Below, piece by piece: positions 6,801 through 14,515 of a stretch of 25,179 nt of DNA. Position 1 is the stretch's first letter. The number at the start of each line of letters is the position of its first letter. The notes below the pieces were generated by a model. It was not told the DNA's origin and did not search any database. It was given only the letters and a program-made list of their open reading frames with translations. The position numbers and the translations under genes were made by a program. The stretch comes from Phoenicibacter congonensis (GTDB lineage Bacteria > Actinomycetota > Coriobacteriia > Coriobacteriales > Eggerthellaceae): positions 1 to 25,179 of the forward strand of contig JAUMVS010000008.1 in NCBI GenBank assembly GCA_030530045.1, given 5' to 3'.

Positions 6801-6810
6801 GATTTAAAAG

Positions 6811-6839
6811 ATTATAGCTTTTATAAAAAGAGTTGGAAA
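6811..6839 (-). promoter_or_regulatory. trk operon promoter, near-leaderless
   Basis: -35 TTTCCA (6834-6839), 17-bp spacer, -10 TATAAT (6811-6816). The ATG begins 10 nt after the -10 box, so the 5' leader would be about 4 nt. There is no room for a Shine-Dalgarno. Confidence 0.6.
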
Positions 6840-6865
6840 TCTTGAGAGGTAAGCGAATTTGCACC

Positions 6866-7636
6866 CTAGATTAAAGCGATTTGTGCTGTTGTTTTGCTGT
6901 ACCAATCTTGGTAGGTAGGAGGGCAATATTTCTGAGCACCTGCGAGAGTTACCGTGTAGCCATAGCCATCAGCAAAGCCCTTTGCATGTGCATAAATTGC
7001 TGTCTCCCAGCTGTCCCAAACGGTGTCACCCATCCAGCCCCAAGCGTTGTGAGATCTAAAACAGTTTGCACCCTTAGTTGATTCTGTGTTGGAAATTGCA
7101 GCAGAAACTCGAGGGTCGATTCCGTTTTCAAAAGCAGCATCGGCAAACTTCTCGCCGTAACCTGCAAGAGTTGAGCCTGAGAGATAGGCATCAATCCTTG
7201 CTCCCCATTCTTTTACAAATGCGTCACGACCAACAGTGAAGTCAACGCCATCGCTTGGATTTCCTGCAGCTGCTTTGTTAGCAACGCCTTTAGCAATGCA
7301 TTCTTCATCGTGGGCACGTTTCTTTTCAGCCTCGATGCGAGCTTTCTCATCTTCTTCATCTTTAATGTTTTGATAAAGAGCAGAAACGTCGCGCTTGCTA
7401 GATGTTTGAAGTGTGTCGGTCTCGGTCGTTTTTGTTTCCACAAATTCAACCTGCTCGCTTGCAGCCTTGTCTTCAATCTTTTGTTCAGGCTCGCCGAAGT
7501 TAAAAGCACCCGCGTAGCTGACACCCAAAACGGAAATCAAAACTACTGCGCAAACTACGCAAAATGCAATAGCAATGATGCCGAACAATGTGCGCTGCGA
7601 TGCAACCGATTTTCTATTTGTAACTTTAGCTTTCAA
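6866..7636 (-). CDS. membrane-anchored lysozyme-like cell-wall hydrolase
   Basis: 256 residues. One N-terminal membrane segment (about 17-41, LFGIIAIAFCVVCAVVLISVLG) with a positively charged tail before it, so the rest should be outside. Residues 50-120 are charged and coiled-coil-like (KDEEDEKARIEAEKKRAHDEE). The C-terminal 130 residues look like a lysozyme-like or glucosaminidase domain: ISNTES (E185 as likely catalytic acid), then HNAWGWMG and WDSWETAIYAHAKGF. C192 and C238 could form a disulfide. The start is TTG (7634-7636), preceded by GGAG 4 nt upstream. The fold call is from motif memory; the exact bond cut is unknown. Confidence 0.7.
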   Translation of the reverse strand: MKAKVTNRKSVASQRTLFGIIAIAFCVVCAVVLISVLGVSYAGAFNFGEPEQKIEDKAASEQVEFVETKTTETDTLQTSSKRDVSALYQNIKDEEDEKARIEAEKKRAHDEECIAKGVANKAAAGNPSDGVDFTVGRDAFVKEWGARIDAYLSGSTLAGYGEKFADAAFENGIDPRVSAAISNTESTKGANCFRSHNAWGWMGDTVWDSWETAIYAHAKGFADGYGYTVTLAGAQKYCPPTYQDWYSKTTAQIALI

Positions 7637-7781
7637 AAATCTCCATTTTTTGTGCAGGAGTCAAGACAAGAGCAAGTTGCACTAGACCCTGGTGCGGGTC
7701 TTTCAGCTTTGTGTTCGATTAAGGTGTGATTGCTGAATGCCGAGACTGGCTGCGATGAATATTTTTAAGGACTCTATTCTA
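7637..7781 (-). promoter_or_regulatory. extended -10 promoter and long leader of the lysozyme-like gene
   Basis: Minus strand: TGCTAGAAT is an extended -10 (TAGAAT at 7776-7781) without a clear -35. About 130 nt of leader follow. The leader holds a 6-bp hairpin AGACCC/GGGTCT (7696-7701 with 7684-7689). An alternative pairing GCAC/GTGC overlaps it. Cell-wall hydrolase genes of Actinobacteria are often controlled by c-di-AMP (ydaO) riboswitches, but I do not see that class's conserved blocks here. Confidence 0.45.
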
Positions 7782-7791
7782 GCACAGCGAC

Positions 7792-9276
7792 CTAGAAAAA
7801 TTTATTTTTGACGTAGTCAATTCTAGCAACGACATCTTCCCTGCTCATGAGCACAATTGACTCAAAAAGAGGAGGTGAAACCATGTTTCCACAAACAGCA
7901 ACTCGAATTGGCTGGAAGATCAGTTTAGGCTTGAGCCCTGCCTCTTCTCCCAGTGAGCGAACCTTTTCTTGAAGTGTTTCGAAGTCCCATGGGTTTGTTT
8001 CGTCACTCAGAACATCAAGCGCAATTTGGAGAGCTTCGTCTGCGCGAGCGTTTTCCTTTAAGAGAACCTTGTTAACCGACTTTTCATCGAGATAAACTTT
8101 GTCATCCCAGAAGAAATATTGCAGTTTCTCAGGCAATTCATTGAAACGAACCATGCGCTCAATGATGAGTGGGCACACTGCTTTTGCAAAATCTAGGTCA
8201 ACGGTTACGTGAGATTGGTCAGCGCCTTCTGTTTTTTGAATCCAAGGAAGAGCAACTTCAGCCCACGCATCAACATCCATCTCGCGAATGTAGGCACCGT
8301 TCATCCAGTCGAGCTTTGTCTCGTCAAAGATGCAGTCTTTCTTATTAATGCGTGAGAGCTGGAACTTTTCAGTTAGAACATCACGCGGAATAATTGTGGT
8401 TTCGCCGTCGAGCGACCAGCCAAGAAGAGCCAGGAAATTAACCATTACATCAGGCAAGTAGCCGCGGTCGCGGTATTCCTCAACATTGGTTGCGCCATGG
8501 CGCTTTGAGAGCTTTTTGCCGTCGCTTCCAAGAATCATTGGAAGGTGTGCAAAAGTTGGGACATCATAGCCAAGTGCTTCGTAAATCAAAATTTGGCGAG
8601 GAGTGTTCGACAGGTGATCGTCGCCACGAACAACATGGGTGATGTGCATGTTTGCATCGTCGCAAACAACAGCGAAGTTGTAGGTTGGCATGCCATCGGT
8701 TCTGACCAAAATGAGGTCATCCATGACGTCGCATGGGAACTCCATGTGACCATAAACGCAGTCATCAAAAGTGATTGGTGCGTGATTTTCTGGAACTTTA
8801 AGCCTCCAAACGTGAGGCTCACCAGCTGCAATGCGGGCTTCAGCCTCCTCTTTTGTGAGGTGGCGGCAAGTGCCATCATAGCCAGCGTAACCGCCGTGCT
8901 CCTTGTTAGCAATCTCGCGTTTTTCGTCGAGCTCTTCTTTTGTGCAGAAGCAAGGGTAGGCATTACCGCTTTCAATCAGGCGAGCAAGCGCTTCTTTATA
9001 TGTGTCCATGCGCTCGGTTTGGAAATAGGGGCCATAATCTCCCCCGACCTCAGGACCTTCGTCCCAATCAAGACCGAGCCAGCGCATAGCGCGCAAAATG
9101 ATTTGGGTGTTTTCGTCAGTTGAACGCTCTTGGTCGGTGTCTTCGATTCTCAAGATGAATTTGCCACCTTGTGAGCGAGCAAATGCCCAGTTATAAATTG
9201 CTGTTCTGGCTCCTCCGATGTGCAACATTCCAGTTGGCGAAGGTGCAAAACGAACTCTAACTTGTGCGTCAGACAT
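7792..9276 (-). CDS. gltX: glutamyl-tRNA synthetase
   Basis: 494 residues, class I synthetase charging tRNA-Glu. The HIGH motif is HIGG at 19-22 (APSPTGMLHIGGART) and the KMSKS motif is KLSKR at 255-259. A CxC...YxxxC zinc site is visible (C109, C111, Y133, C137). Whether it also mischarges tRNA-Gln, as many actinobacterial enzymes do, cannot be read from this window. GGAG 9 nt before the ATG is the Shine-Dalgarno. It lies 40 nt after mfd on the same strand, but has its own promoter. Confidence 0.98.
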   Translation of the reverse strand: MSDAQVRVRFAPSPTGMLHIGGARTAIYNWAFARSQGGKFILRIEDTDQERSTDENTQIILRAMRWLGLDWDEGPEVGGDYGPYFQTERMDTYKEALARLIESGNAYPCFCTKEELDEKREIANKEHGGYAGYDGTCRHLTKEEAEARIAAGEPHVWRLKVPENHAPITFDDCVYGHMEFPCDVMDDLILVRTDGMPTYNFAVVCDDANMHITHVVRGDDHLSNTPRQILIYEALGYDVPTFAHLPMILGSDGKKLSKRHGATNVEEYRDRGYLPDVMVNFLALLGWSLDGETTIIPRDVLTEKFQLSRINKKDCIFDETKLDWMNGAYIREMDVDAWAEVALPWIQKTEGADQSHVTVDLDFAKAVCPLIIERMVRFNELPEKLQYFFWDDKVYLDEKSVNKVLLKENARADEALQIALDVLSDETNPWDFETLQEKVRSLGEEAGLKPKLIFQPIRVAVCGNMVSPPLFESIVLMSREDVVARIDYVKNKFF

Positions 9277-9315
9277 ATAAAAACTCCAAAATTGATTTCT
9301 TTATAAAGCCAAAAA

Positions 9316-9343
9316 ATTATAGCAAATCAGATAAAAACGTCAG
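9316..9343 (-). promoter_or_regulatory. gltX promoter overlapping the mfd stop
   Basis: -35 CTGACG (9338-9343, four of six consensus bases), 16-bp spacer, -10 TATAAT (9316-9321) on the minus strand. The -10 contains the mfd TAA stop, so the promoter is embedded in the last codons of mfd. The leader would be about 33 nt. Confidence 0.55.
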
Positions 9344-12300
9344 AACATCGGCGCATTTGCCCGCGCCAGAGTCGATGTTATGGAATGGCACTTTTAGACG
9401 CTGGTGCTTTTTAGAATAAAGCCCCGACACTGGGCGAATGCTAGCCACTGCCTCTGCGCCAAGCTCAATTGGCTCGACCACAACATAGCCTCCCGCAATT
9501 GAAATTGAAGAGATGGAATTCTCACAGCAAAATGCCCGAAGCATTGCTTTGGCGAAGTAATTAAGCGCTTCATCGGGCATTTCTGAATAGGACTTTTTGA
9601 CATCCTCAAAGATTTCAGTCACTGCATCACAAGTTGACGCACTTGCAATTCTTCGATAAATGAGCACGCGTTCCTCGACATCTTCGATGAAATCATCACT
9701 AAGCAATGCCGACTCATTAACGTTAATTTGAATCTCACTCAAGACATGAACCGCCTGCTTCTCGTCAGATTTCTTGCCTTCGCGTTCTTCCATAATTGCT
9801 TCGTTTAACATTGCGGCAAACAAATCGAAACCAACGGCACTCATGTTGCCCGTTTGTTCGGCACCAAACATCTCACCGGCACCGCGAATTTCCAGGTCAC
9901 GCATGGCAATTCGAAGACCACTTCCAAGTTCCTGGTGCTCGTCGATTGCCATGAGGCGCTGGCGCGTGTCTTCCGAAAGCGGAATGTCGCCTGGATACAT
10001 GAAATAGGCATAGGCCTGCTGGGAAGAGCGCCCCACGCGGCCTTTTAGCTGGTACATTTGAGAAAGACCAAGGTGATGTGAGTCCTCAATGATGAGCGTG
10101 TTTGTATTCCTGTTATCAATTCCACTTTCGATGATTGTGGTCGCAATCAAGATGTCAAGCTCGCCAGACTCGAAGTCTTCCATCACTTTTTCAAGCTCGC
10201 GTTTGTTCATTTGCCCATGTGCCACGCCAATCCTGGCTTCAGGAACAATTTCTTGCACGCGCTTGAGCGTTAAATCGATGACGTTCACACGGTTTGAAAC
10301 GTAATAAACTTGCCCACCACGAGCCAGCTCATAGCGAAGCGCCTCACTCACAACGTCGGGGTCCCACTGTGAAACATGAACCTCAACTGGGCGTCGGTGC
10401 TCAGGCGGAGTCAAAATGAGAGACATCTCGCGAACACCAGAAAGCGACATTTGTAAAGTGCGCGGAATTGGTGTGGCCGACATCGTCAAAACGTCAATCG
10501 TCTCACGCAGGTCTTTTAGCTGCTCTTTATGGCCAACACCAAAGCGCTGCTCCTCATCAACAATCATTAACCCCAAATCCTTCGGGTTAACATCGCGAGA
10601 CAAAAGCCTGTGCGTGCCAATTAAAACATCGAGTTTGCCTTCTGATAGGCGCTCAAGCGTTTGCTTTTGCTGCTTGCCTGTTCTGTATCGAGAAATAACA
10701 TCAACACTCACGCCAAGCGGGTCAAGCCTTGTCAAAAAAGTTTTGAAGTGCTGCTGAGCAAGCACGGTTGTTGGGCACAAAAGCATAACTTGCTTGCCAT
10801 TTTTAACAGCTACATAGGCGGCGCGAATTGCGACTTCAGTCTTACCAAAACCAACATCGCCACAAATCAAACGGTCCATGATTCGAGAGGAATGCATGTC
10901 GGCAAACACATCTTCAATTGCTGCCGCTTGATCCTTCGTTTCTTCAAAGTCGAACGTTTCGTGCAGCGTTGTAACAATTTCATTTGTAACTTCAAAAGGA
11001 AAACCAGTTACATTTGCACGCCTCGAATAAACATCCACAAGGTCAAACGCTAGTTTTCTTGTTGCAGCGCGAGCTTTCTTTAATGCTTTTGACCAGTCGC
11101 GAGTGTTAAGGCGCGTGAGCTTTGGATTTTCTGAATCGGCACCAACATATCGTGTCACTCGGTCAAACTGCTCAACTGGCAAGAAAAGCTTGTCGCCTTC
11201 CGCGTAATGAAGTTCCATGTAGTCGTGCTTCAAGCCGTCAATTTCTCGCGTCGTAATTCGCACGAACTTGCCCACACCAAAAGTCATGTGGACGACGAAA
11301 TCGCCAGGACTATAGGGGAAAGTAATTTTCGTAATGTCAATGTGTCGACTTTGGCGAAGCGACGACAAAAGCCCCTTCGAGTCGTTTTGAGAAACAATCA
11401 CAAGCTTTGCCGAGGGCACCACAAAGCCAAGAGGAACGGCAGCTTGTGTGAAGTTGACGACTCGGGCCTTTAGCTTCTCTTCGTTTTCTAAATCGCAGAA
11501 AGAAAAACCGCTGTCGCCCAAGTCACTTTTAGCCTGCTTTGCGGCATCGGGGTTAGGCTCAGAAAAAATGACGCGATAGCCTGCATCAAACCAGTCTGAA
11601 ATTCTTTCCTCCAAAGAAATCTCAATTCCACCAACGTTCGTCCTTAAAATCTTTACCTCATCGTCAACTTTAACTTCTTTAGCTCGAAGAATTGACTCAA
11701 AAGTTATGTGCTTAAAGCCAGAAAAATTAAGGTCGAAAATCGAAGAAGTGAACTGTTCTGTTTTTTGGGACGTTCCGGTGAGTTCTAGGTCGAGACGCTC
11801 TAAAAAGCCATTGGCATCCATGATGATTGACGACGGCTCAGACACTAGCACTCGAGTTTCTGGAGCTAAGAAATCCTTTAGAGAAGCGCACTTTTCGCAC
11901 AAGTGAGGCATGAGCAAGTGTGCTTCTGGCAGGTTAATGCCTTCCTCTAAAACAGTTTTTAATGAACGCATAGCTGCGTTAGTTTTAGCCTTTGTGCCCA
12001 AAACATTTTCTGCATGTTTCAGGTTTCGTTTTGTGAGAGGCATCTCACACACTGGAAAAACCTCAACATAATCGATGTCTTTAACCGTTTGACCAGTGGA
12101 AATAAACACCTTTTTGATTGACTCAATTTCGTCGCCGAAGAAATCGATTCGCACTGGAAAGTCAAGGTTGCCAGGATAAACATCAAGCGCTCCTCCGACA
12201 AAAGAAAAATCGCCTCGGTTTTTAACCTTGTTCGTTCGCTCATATCCCGCCGTTTGCAAAGCATCAATCACGCTTTCAAGCTCGACTTCCTCACCCGACT

Positions 12301-12727
12301 TGAGCACGAGTGGCGAAAGATAGGGGTCATCAACGCTGGGCAAAAGACGCATAGCGGCAGCAACCGATGCAACAACAATTTTGTGTTCGCCTTTAGAAAG
12401 CGCATTCAAACACTGAAAACGCGTCGCACAAACCCTAGCGTCAATTCTTGTGTCATCGATGAGGCGAAAGCCATAATCGCAAAATTCCAAAATCAAAGAT
12501 GCGTCAACAAAACCCATCAACTGCCTGGCAAAACTATGCGCAGCGTCTTCGCCTGCAACAACAACCAAAAGTGGACCGTCAAGCCGCTCAAAACAAAGGG
12601 ATGCAAACATCGGCCGTGCCGAAGAAGACACGCCAAGACAAGCGTCATTTTCAGACGCTACGTTATCAAAAAAAGCACTGGCGCAGCCATTTGCTTCAAC
12701 AATGCTATTGATTTTGCTAGCAAGCAT
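9317..12727 (-). CDS. mfd: transcription-repair coupling factor
   Basis: About 1136 residues from the chosen ATG (12725-12727). Mfd removes stalled RNA polymerase at lesions and recruits UvrA. Visible parts: UvrB-like N-terminal module (GALDVYPGNLDFPVRIDFFGDEIES, about 179-207), RNA polymerase-interacting domain (YSPGDFVVHMTFGVGKF, 472-488), Walker A GDVGFGKT (623-630), DEEQ (724-727), and the C-terminal translocase with TRG-type motifs and D7. The open frame extends 69 codons further upstream, but those residues do not resemble Mfd and would run through the divergent acpS gene. A -10 box exactly six bases before this ATG also supports it. Confidence 0.96.
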   Translation of the reverse strand: MLASKINSIVEANGCASAFFDNVASENDACLGVSSSARPMFASLCFERLDGPLLVVVAGEDAAHSFARQLMGFVDASLILEFCDYGFRLIDDTRIDARVCATRFQCLNALSKGEHKIVVASVAAAMRLLPSVDDPYLSPLVLKSGEEVELESVIDALQTAGYERTNKVKNRGDFSFVGGALDVYPGNLDFPVRIDFFGDEIESIKKVFISTGQTVKDIDYVEVFPVCEMPLTKRNLKHAENVLGTKAKTNAAMRSLKTVLEEGINLPEAHLLMPHLCEKCASLKDFLAPETRVLVSEPSSIIMDANGFLERLDLELTGTSQKTEQFTSSIFDLNFSGFKHITFESILRAKEVKVDDEVKILRTNVGGIEISLEERISDWFDAGYRVIFSEPNPDAAKQAKSDLGDSGFSFCDLENEEKLKARVVNFTQAAVPLGFVVPSAKLVIVSQNDSKGLLSSLRQSRHIDITKITFPYSPGDFVVHMTFGVGKFVRITTREIDGLKHDYMELHYAEGDKLFLPVEQFDRVTRYVGADSENPKLTRLNTRDWSKALKKARAATRKLAFDLVDVYSRRANVTGFPFEVTNEIVTTLHETFDFEETKDQAAAIEDVFADMHSSRIMDRLICGDVGFGKTEVAIRAAYVAVKNGKQVMLLCPTTVLAQQHFKTFLTRLDPLGVSVDVISRYRTGKQQKQTLERLSEGKLDVLIGTHRLLSRDVNPKDLGLMIVDEEQRFGVGHKEQLKDLRETIDVLTMSATPIPRTLQMSLSGVREMSLILTPPEHRRPVEVHVSQWDPDVVSEALRYELARGGQVYYVSNRVNVIDLTLKRVQEIVPEARIGVAHGQMNKRELEKVMEDFESGELDILIATTIIESGIDNRNTNTLIIEDSHHLGLSQMYQLKGRVGRSSQQAYAYFMYPGDIPLSEDTRQRLMAIDEHQELGSGLRIAMRDLEIRGAGEMFGAEQTGNMSAVGFDLFAAMLNEAIMEEREGKKSDEKQAVHVLSEIQINVNESALLSDDFIEDVEERVLIYRRIASASTCDAVTEIFEDVKKSYSEMPDEALNYFAKAMLRAFCCENSISSISIAGGYVVVEPIELGAEAVASIRPVSGLYSKKHQRLKVPFHNIDSGAGKCADVLTFLSDLL

Positions 12728-12733
12728 AAAGTC

Positions 12734-12739
12734 ATTATA
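12734..12739 (-). promoter_or_regulatory. mfd -10 box, leaderless start
   Basis: TATAAT on the minus strand with six bases (GACTTT) between it and the ATG, so the A of ATG falls at the predicted +1. No Shine-Dalgarno is possible. No good -35 is visible. Confidence 0.6.
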
Positions 12740-12750
12740 CGTGTGTGTTT

Positions 12751-12756
12751 TATAAT
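12751..12756 (+). promoter_or_regulatory. acpS -10 box, near-leaderless start
   Basis: TATAAT on the plus strand with 8 bases to the acpS ATG (12765), giving a leader of about 2 nt. It lies 11 bp from the divergent mfd -10 box, so the two promoters occupy overlapping DNA. Confidence 0.55.
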
Positions 12757-12764
12757 CAAAAACC

Positions 12765-13286
12765 ATGACACGAAGAAGACATATGCAAGAAGTTGTGGAC
12801 CAGGCGCTCTCAATCCACACAAATTCTGAAAAGCTGGGTTTGGGCGTCGATGTGGTCGGCATCGAGCACTTCAAGACGATCTGCAAAAGAACGCCTAGCT
12901 TCACAAAAAAGATGTTCTCAGCTGCCGAAATCACCTATGCAAACAAAAAAGCTGAGCCAGAAATTCACCTTGCAGCACGCTTCGCTGCAAAAGAAGCTGT
13001 GCTAAAAGCGCTCGGCGTTGGTTTTGCAAAAGGCGTGGGCTACCGAGATGTCGAGGTGAAAGTTGACAAGAGCGGAATGCCCCGGGCTCTGCTTTACAAC
13101 GAAGCTCAAAAAATAGCAGAAAAGCTGGGCGTCACCGACATTCCAATCTCAATTTCACACACAAAAACTGAAGCAGTATGTGTTGCTATCGCCATCACGA
13201 AGGCAAGCATTGAAGCTAAAGAGAAAACGAAAGTTGCTGCCAACGAAGTGACAGAGCAGTTCAAAGCACTGCGTAAAGGTCTCTAA
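12765..13286 (+). CDS. acpS: holo-[acyl-carrier-protein] synthase
   Basis: Transfers 4'-phosphopantetheine from CoA to acyl carrier protein. The core matches AcpS: GLGVDVVGIEHF with the Mg-binding D29, ARFAAKEAVLKALG with E77, and ISISHTKTEAVCVAIA at the end. At 173 residues it is longer than the usual ~120-126, with about 24 extra residues before the core and about 25 charged residues after it. ATG at 12765 fits the leaderless -10 box; a second ATG at 12783 (MQEVVDQ) would shorten the extension by 6 residues. It is divergent from mfd. Confidence 0.9.
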   Translation: MTRRRHMQEVVDQALSIHTNSEKLGLGVDVVGIEHFKTICKRTPSFTKKMFSAAEITYANKKAEPEIHLAARFAAKEAVLKALGVGFAKGVGYRDVEVKVDKSGMPRALLYNEAQKIAEKLGVTDIPISISHTKTEAVCVAIAITKASIEAKEKTKVAANEVTEQFKALRKGL

Positions 13287-13320
13287 ACAAAAAACCGATA
13301 GCAAGCTGTCTTTTAAACGC

Positions 13321-13367
13321 AAAAACACGCAGTGGAGCTGTTCTTCAATGAAAACAGTGCGGCGTGT
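13321..13367 (-). terminator. intrinsic terminator of the P1 peptidase gene
   Basis: On the minus strand ACACGC/GCGTGT forms an outer stem (13362-13367 with 13325-13330), with an inner stem CTGTT/AACAG (13353-13357 with 13338-13342). TTTTT follows. It lies 56 nt after the peptidase stop. On the plus strand the same hairpin has no T-run, so acpS lacks a clear terminator of its own. Confidence 0.6.
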
Positions 13368-13422
13368 GCGAGCGTGTTCAGCTTATCGAAAGCTTCCTAA
13401 AAGACTAAACGCTGAAGAAAAC

Positions 13423-14385
13423 CTAACCAGCAAGGCCAGTTAAACCATGGCAGCTAACTGCGCTTTTTACGGCGTCGCGAATTGAATTTGCGACCACTTC
13501 TGCCGCCATCGTAGAGACAACATCGACATCAGCTCTAATTTTTCCCTTCGACATTACAAAAATCGAGTCGCCGTCGTTTTGCGTGTGAACAGGGTTAATG
13601 GCGCGAGCAAAACCATCATTTGCACATGTTGCGATTTTCTTGCACTCAGTTTTTGTGAATTTTGCGTTTGTCATTACGACAGAAAGCGTGGTGTTAGTCA
13701 CTGCGTCTAGCTTGTTTTTCATGTTCATTAGCTTAAAGGCATTCTTCATCTTCTTGGGATTTGAAACGCCAGCCAAAAAAGTGCCATCATCGTTATAAAC
13801 ATTGCCAAGCGCATTAACAACAGTGAGAGCCGCAACTTTGACTTTTCCAAACTTGACCACGCTGTAACCAATGCCCGACTTCATTGGCGTGTAGCCAGGA
13901 ATCGAGCGAAAACCAACGCATGCTCCAGCGCCAGCACCAACACAACCAGTTTCAGGCACGATTTTAGTTTCTGCATTTGCAAGTGCTGCAACGCAAGCCT
14001 CAATTGCCATGTCTTGGTCAGGAATTTTGTTGGTCGCAAAATTTAAGTCATAAATGCAAGCGGCAGGAACGATTGGCACAACCTCTTCCCCAACGCGAAA
14101 GCCGAAGCCTTCCTCGCGAAGAACCTTTGCAACGCCACAAGATGCATCAAGACCAAGAGCCGAGCCCCCCGACAAAACGATTGCATGAACCTTTTCGACC
14201 ATTTTCTCAGGTTGTAAAAGATCGGTTTCGCGCGTTGCTGGCCCGCCGCCTCGAATGTCGCAAGAACAAGCGGCACCTTCTTTGCACACAACCACACTAA
14301 CGCCTGTTCCAGCGTCTGAGTCAGTTGCATGACCGATGCCAAATCCAGGGATTACTTCGCCAGAAATTTCGTCAAAAAAGTTCAT
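13423..14385 (-). CDS. P1-family (DmpA-like) self-cleaving peptidase
   Basis: 320 residues. P1 enzymes such as DmpA are N-terminal nucleophile aminopeptidases that cut themselves into two chains. Visible landmarks: GFGIGHATDSDAGTGVSVVVC, the Gly-rich GGGPATRETDLL, HAIVLSGGSALGLDA, and NTTLSVVMTNA at 231-241. Lining that segment up with DmpA's GSIIVVVATDA puts Thr232 where DmpA has Ser250, so cleavage between N231 and T232 is predicted. No signal peptide is seen. TGAGGATTG upstream of the ATG is a good Shine-Dalgarno. The natural substrate is unknown. Neighbours (acpS, a degenerate AAA+-like gene) give no hint. Confidence 0.88.
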   Translation of the reverse strand: MNFFDEISGEVIPGFGIGHATDSDAGTGVSVVVCKEGAACSCDIRGGGPATRETDLLQPEKMVEKVHAIVLSGGSALGLDASCGVAKVLREEGFGFRVGEEVVPIVPAACIYDLNFATNKIPDQDMAIEACVAALANAETKIVPETGCVGAGAGACVGFRSIPGYTPMKSGIGYSVVKFGKVKVAALTVVNALGNVYNDDGTFLAGVSNPKKMKNAFKLMNMKNKLDAVTNTTLSVVMTNAKFTKTECKKIATCANDGFARAINPVHTQNDGDSIFVMSKGKIRADVDVVSTMAAEVVANSIRDAVKSAVSCHGLTGLAG

Positions 14386-14402
14386 TTTTCAATCCTCAAA
14401 AA

Positions 14403-14430
14403 TTGCTTTTCGAAATGTTTCATATAGTAT
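14403..14430 (+). promoter_or_regulatory. promoter of the AAA+-like gene
   Basis: -35 TTGCTT (14403-14408), 16-bp spacer, -10 TAGTAT (14425-14430) on the plus strand, about 80 nt upstream of the ATG at 14516. Each box matches four of six consensus bases. The -35 lies close to the divergent peptidase start. Confidence 0.4.
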
Positions 14431-14515
14431 AGAGTTAGACGAAAATAAATTAGGCTTAAAAACTTTTATCAACAGTTTGGAAACCTTGGTTTGGAATTTA
14501 TAAAGGAGGTGGACT

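Noticed and set aside
7637..7781. ydaO (c-di-AMP) riboswitch before the wall hydrolase
   Set aside because: The conserved GGGGUGAA-like and GACAG-type blocks were not found; kept only as an unassigned leader.
8545..9123. Long plus-strand frame (192 codons) inside gltX
   Set aside because: It lies antisense to a well-conserved synthetase, has no recognisable domains and no Shine-Dalgarno; it is a shadow frame.
12728..12934. The mfd reading frame continues 69 codons upstream of the chosen ATG
   Set aside because: These residues do not resemble Mfd, would overlap the divergent acpS gene and both promoters, and the -10 box lies directly before the ATG at 12727.
14466..14510. TTGGAA-16-TATAAA as promoter of the AAA+-like gene
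   Set aside because: The start site would fall within or next to the Shine-Dalgarno, cutting off a strong AGGAGG; the upstream pair is more plausible.
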